Assembly (NCBI RefSeq): GCF_041435215.1
Contig: NZ_CP108394.1
Coordinates: 10,168,001 to 10,232,000 of the forward strand
Direction of reading: 5' to 3'
Source: Streptomyces sp. NBC_01314
Lineage (GTDB): Bacteria > Actinomycetota > Actinomycetes > Streptomycetales > Streptomycetaceae
DNA length: 64,000 bases
The notes beneath the pieces are model-generated. The model had not been told where the DNA came from and made no database searches. It saw only the letters and a program-made list of their open reading frames with translations. How positions within the stretch are numbered: the first letter of the stretch is position 1; every line of letters starts with the position of its first letter. Both the position numbers and the translations under genes were made by a program. Shown here piece by piece: positions 60,687 through 64,000 of this stretch.

Positions 60687-61860
60687 TCACGCGAGTCCGA
60701 GGAGCGCGAGGGGGCGGCGGGGTTCTCGGGCGTTGTGGCGGAGAGCCGCAGCAATGTTCGTGGCGCCGGTCAGCCGCAGTGCCCCGACGGCGAGGTTGCG
60801 CCAGGTCGCCATCGCACGGGGTGCGTTGCCTGTTCGCAGCTGGGAGGCGTCCTCGGTAAGGTGGTGTCCCGGATGTGGTGCAGGGCTTCCACCTGCCAGT
60901 GGTTACGCACGAGTGAGGCCAGTTGCGCGGGGGTGGGCTGCTCGCTGGTGAGGCTGGTGACGGCGTAGATGGTCTTCACGGTGGTCTTGCCGGTCTAGCG
61001 GACGGTGCGGCGGCGCTTGATCTGGACGGCTTGACGGGCGCCGGGAAGGAGCAGGTTGTTCACGGTGGCCACCTTGATCCGGCGGATTCCGGCGCGTCCG
61101 TGGCCAGCGTTCCGGGTGCGTCCCTGGAGCGGGATCTGCTTCCAAGGCAGGGACTTCAGCTACTGGCGCAGCTTCTTCTGGTTGCCCTTGACGATCACGA
61201 TGTAGTGGGCGTCGCGGCCCAGCAGGTAGTCGGCGTGCTCACGCTGGGTGTGCATCGCGTCGCTGGTGACCACGGTGCCGGCCAGGTCGGCAATGCTCTC
61301 CAGCAGCGGCTGGAAGCACCTGATCTCGTTTGTTTTCTCGTGCACGTCCAGCTGGGCCAGGACCAGGCCCGTTGTGTGGTCCAGGGCGGCGAGCAGGTGG
61401 ATCTTCCGGCCTTTGGCCTTGGCCGCCCTCGCAGGCTCTTGCCGTCGACCGCCAGGGCGCGCAAACCGCCCGCGGAGCCGGAGCGGTGGTCGGTGAGCCA
61501 GCGGCCCACGACCTGGTCCAGGGCATCGCCGTCTATCCGGGCCAGCAGGCGTCGGACCGTCGATTCCGCAGGCAGGAGCCGTTGGGGAAGCAGCGGATCG
61601 CACTGCACGCCGACGGCTTCCAGCACCTGTGGCGGGGCGTCGGCGATCCACTCACCGACCGTCAGCAGCGATCTCGCCCCGGCCAGTACCGCGCACGCGG
61701 TGAGCGCGAGCACGACGACGAGGGCGTGTCGCACTCCGCGCGGGTCGGGCACCTCGGCCAGCCGCTCCAGCAGGCCCGGCGCTTCTGTGGGTGCGACCCG
61801 TGGATGATCGCGGAGTTGGTCAAGGGCGGATGGGATCGGTGATGACGCGTCGGCAGGCAC
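60687..61860 (-). pseudogene. ISAs1-family transposase, multiply disrupted
   Basis: The N-terminal third reads cleanly from MPADASSPIPSALDQL through VPDPRGVRHALVVVLALTACAVLAG to [13 protein letters not shown]. Near 61435 the frame shifts to [24 protein letters not shown]. Two TAG stops interrupt the rest, at LRQ-LKSLPW (61160) and [17 protein letters not shown] (about 60999). A second shift near 60860 leads into [17 protein letters not shown] and the end LALLGLA at 60687. All domains of an ISAs1 (H-repeat) transposase are recognisable but it cannot be functional. Confidence 0.85.
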
Positions 61861-61984
61861 GGTCTTCCACTCGGATCATGGGGCGTAGAGAACTCCATGA
61901 TCGTGGGAGCCCGTGCCTGTCTCGTCCCTGGATGACCGTTGAACTGGCAGATCGTCACGAACCGGACGCCCTGCAACTATGCCG

Positions 61985-62390
61985 AAGCCCTGGGGGTGGA
62001 CCCGCAGGCGGGTGCTGATCTTCTCGCTGAAGATCTTGTTTCTCGGCATGCCGTGCTTGCTGAGCGCGTCGAGCTGGGAGTCGAGTTCCTGCCCGAGGGC
62101 CGAGCAGCGCGCGTAACCGATGCGGATGTCCCTCGGCAGGTCAGGGGCGGTCGAGGTCGGCGGCGGGTGCCCGGCCGCCACGCGCGGACCGGGCCGCGGT
62201 CGGCAACCTCAGCGCCTTCTTCAGCCGGGGCATCATCGTGAAGCGGAGGGGTGTGGTAGGCGGAGGCCACCGCACCGCCGCGCGAGCGGCACAGCGAGCC
62301 GGGCTGCGCGTCACACTTCGGACAGGCGTGCTGTTCGACGTCGTCCGCGTCCGACCATTCACCCGGGGACCGTTGCTGAAGCCCAGTCAT
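61985..62390 (-). pseudogene. Zinc-ribbon serine recombinase fossil
   Basis: Three frames in succession carry one ancestral protein. First, a zinc-ribbon N-terminus HACPKCDAQPGSLCRSRGGAVASAYHT. Then RFTMMPRLKKALRLPTAARSARGG in a second frame. Last, the resolvase start DIRIGYARCSALGQELDSQLDALSKHG to KIFSEKISTRLRV with the nucleophile Ser in ARCS. The protein breaks off about 120 bp before the ISAs1 fossil, suggesting that the insertion or a linked deletion removed the rest. Confidence 0.7.
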
Positions 62391-62539
62391 GGGACCGGAT
62401 TTTCGCACAATGCAAGTCAAGAAGGGTTCCGTCCCGATTTGAGGGAGAACGGGTTCTGAGAATCGATCGAGGGTCGGGCGGGCCTCGGTGGCCGTTTACT
62501 GATCCTGCTCGCGCAAAGGACCGTTTGTGAGAGCCGGGG

Positions 62540-62758
62540 TCAGTGCACGCGTACGCCGTCGATGGCGATCGACAGCAGGAGGTCGGCCTCGGCCGGGCCG
62601 TCGATCTCCTGCTCGGTGGCCAGCGCGATGGCGCCGACGAGCTTCAACAGTTGGGTGATGGTGATCCCGGCGCGCACGGTGCCTGCCGCTTGGGCGCGCG
62701 CAAGGAGGGCGTCTCCGGCCGCGGTGATCAGGTCGTGGCAGGTTTCGCCCAGTGGCAT
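62540..62758 (-). pseudogene. C-terminal remnant of a TetR-family regulator
   Basis: The 72-residue reading frame PLGETCHDLITAAGDALLARAQAAGTVRAG to LLSIAIDGVRVH matches the end of TetR regulators with the SACE_7040-type C-terminal domain. The DNA-binding half is absent upstream. It points away from the hydrolase gene at 62953, which it may once have controlled. Confidence 0.6.
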
Positions 62759-62952
62759 CCGGCCACGGAGCCTCCGCGGAAACCTGTTGGCGGGCCGCGG
62801 TGACCGCTGCTACTTTTCCGGAGGCCGTGCGAGAGAACGAGGAGGTGGTACCCGTGAACACAGTATCGACATGGGTGCTCCCCTCCGGGGTCACGGTCGG
62901 GCGGTAGGTCGTCCGGGAGCGCCGTTCAAGAGCACTCCCGAAAGGCACGACC

Positions 62953-63675
62953 ATGCGATTCACTTCCGAACAGCGCCTCGACAACGGCGTCCTCGAACGC
63001 GAATTCACCCTCGGCGAGATCCCCGGCACCCTGTGGACGCCTGGATCCGCCGCACCGGCCCCGCTCATCCTGATGGCCCACAACAACGGCCTGCCCAAGG
63101 GGGAAGCCCGGCTGGTGGCACGGGCCCGGCACTCCGCGGCGTACGGCTACGCGGTGGCCACCATCGACGCCCCCGGGTGCGGTGACCGGCCCCGTTCCGC
63201 CGCCGACGAGCAGGCCCGCGCCGACCTCCGCCGGGCGATGCAGGCCGGCGAGCCGCTCGACGAGATCTTCGAGTCCCTCGTCGGCCCGCTGGTCGAAAAG
63301 GCGGTCCCGGACTGGCGGACCACCCTGGACGCCCTGCTTTCGCTGCCCGAGATCGGCGGCCCGGTCGGATACTCGGGGTGGACCGCCGTCGGCATTCGGC
63401 TGGCGGTGGCCGAGCCGCGCATCGCGGCCGCCGGTTTCTTCGCCGGGGGTTACGTGCCCAGCGCCCAGCGCGAGGAGGCCCGGGAGGTCACCATTCCGCT
63501 GTTCTTCCTGCTGCAGTGGGACGACGAAGGGAACCCCCGGCAGCGGGCCCTGGACCTGTTCGACGCCTTCGGCAGCAAGGAGAAGACGCTGCACGCCAAT
63601 CTGGGCGGGCACACCGGGACCCCGTGGTTCGAGGCGGACGACGGGAACCGATTCTTCGGCCGGCACCTGAAGTGA
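62953..63675 (+). CDS. Dienelactone-hydrolase-like alpha/beta hydrolase
   Basis: A 240-residue alpha/beta hydrolase. An HNNG-type oxyanion block (PLILMAHNNGLPKG) lies near 38-52, the nucleophile Ser in VGYSGWTAVGIRLA near 142, the acidic residue in LQWDDEGNPR near 190 and the His in LGGHTGTPWFEADD near 220. The size and order fit the dienelactone hydrolase family. GAAAGG lies 8 bases before the ATG. The TetR tail upstream suggests loss of its regulator. Confidence 0.82.
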   Translation: MRFTSEQRLDNGVLEREFTLGEIPGTLWTPGSAAPAPLILMAHNNGLPKGEARLVARARHSAAYGYAVATIDAPGCGDRPRSAADEQARADLRRAMQAGEPLDEIFESLVGPLVEKAVPDWRTTLDALLSLPEIGGPVGYSGWTAVGIRLAVAEPRIAAAGFFAGGYVPSAQREEAREVTIPLFFLLQWDDEGNPRQRALDLFDAFGSKEKTLHANLGGHTGTPWFEADDGNRFFGRHLK

Positions 63676-63685
63676 GGCCGTGCCG

Positions 63686-63838
63686 TCAGGCCGGCAGCAA
63701 GTAGACGGTGTCGGCCAGGACGCCGCTCATCGAGGACAGGCCCCGGCCATCCTCGATGACGGTGGCCGACAGATGCACGCCCCCGCGTGGATGACGGTGC
63801 ATCAGGTCTGTGGAGCTGTCGGGCGCGGTCGGGGACAT
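63686..63838 (-). CDS. Possible 50-residue small protein
   Basis: An ATG-to-TGA frame encodes MSPTAPDSSTDLMHRHPRGG then VHLSATVIEDGRGLSSMSGV and LADTVYLLPA. Third codon positions are mostly G or C, consistent with selection. No strong ribosome binding site is seen and no family is recognised; it may be the tail of a lost gene. Confidence 0.3.
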   Translation of the reverse strand: MSPTAPDSSTDLMHRHPRGGVHLSATVIEDGRGLSSMSGVLADTVYLLPA

Positions 63839-63867
63839 TGCATCCGGAGTATCCGGAGTACGTATCG

Positions 63868-63886
63868 ACCTTGCGGCAGCGAAGGT
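63868..63886. promoter_or_regulatory. MerR-type operator-like repeat, copy 2
   Basis: ACCTT-N9-AAGGT again, in the block GTATCGACCTTGCGGCAG(C)GAAGGT(T)ACGCGCG, differing from copy 1 at only two positions in the core. No MerR gene follows within the window. Confidence 0.45.
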
Positions 63887-64000
63887 TACGCGCGTCGCGA
63901 CCGAGTCCCTCGGTGAGCCGGTTTCGCGGAAACCTCGGTTCAGCGATGCCGACCGTACTTCACAAAGGCTATGAGCAGCGCGCGGGTGGCAAGGTGTCAG

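Overview
The window is high-GC actinobacterial DNA, almost certainly Streptomyces. The signs are strong G/C bias at codon third positions, many GTG starts with AGGAG-type ribosome binding sites, and a family content typical of the genus: Tat/Sec-secreted glycosidases, GH75 chitosanase, cation/acetate symporter with DUF485 partner, AraC/PadR/LacI regulators, and an ABC sugar transporter without its own ATPase. There is no rRNA, tRNA, ribosomal protein or replication gene, so it looks like chromosomal accessory or arm DNA; the species cannot be named from the sequence.

Layout. (1) 0.2-14.4 kb: ordinary metabolic genes: a membrane sulfatase/LTA-synthase-like protein, GH13 glucosidase, SAM methyltransferase carrying a 60-bp tandem repeat, the tail of a decayed alpha/beta hydrolase, a serine beta-lactamase-like hydrolase, an acetylxylan esterase, a symporter pair, a molybdopterin oxidoreductase with its flavin reductase (followed by a degenerate 21-bp repeat array), a GNAT protein and a PrmC-like methyltransferase. 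(2) 14.4-20.0 kb: a Tn7-like transposition module, tnsA-tnsB-tnsC-tniQ, starting directly after the prmC-like stop codon with tnsA nearest that gene. This is the geometry of Tn7 beside glmS. The TnsB-like transposase seems to have lost its C-terminal region. (3) 20.0-28.7 kb: probable cargo or a neighbouring island of small-molecule-modifying and resistance-type genes: two APH-family kinases, a methyltransferase, a nucleotidyltransferase, a hexapeptide acetyltransferase, an S9 peptidase, a GNAT protein and a frameshifted PIN toxin. A GTCTC-containing motif recurs between these genes. (4) 29.0-43.9 kb: a glycan-utilisation locus: secreted GH32 fructanase with a nested duplicated binding module, LacI regulator with divergent operators, lipoprotein plus two permeases, GH3, cytoplasmic GH32, and Tat-secreted GH30 with discoidin modules. 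(5) 43.9-46.4 kb: a mobile-element graveyard (GH32 3-prime fragment, IS1380 fossil) beside an apparently intact group II intron. (6) 46.5-54.3 kb: a PadR/2,4-dienoyl-CoA-reductase-like pair with a perfect palindromic operator, secreted and cell-wall proteins, GH75, and dihydroxyacetone kinase genes dhaK, dhaL, dhaM. (7) 54.3-64.0 kb: small secreted proteins, tandem AraC paralogues, an acetyltransferase, and several fossils (lipoprotein, ISAs1 transposase, zinc-ribbon resolvase, TetR tail) ending with a dienelactone-hydrolase-like gene.

How the parts work together. In the glycan locus, secreted GH32 and GH30 enzymes would cut fructan and beta-glucan outside the cell, the lipoprotein and permeases would import the oligosaccharides (energised by an ATPase encoded elsewhere), and the GH3 and cytoplasmic GH32 enzymes would finish hydrolysis under LacI control. 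The Tn7-like module is the best candidate for a less-described system: its placement suggests TniQ-directed insertion at the 3-prime end of a prmC-like gene. No CRISPR array or cas gene is visible.
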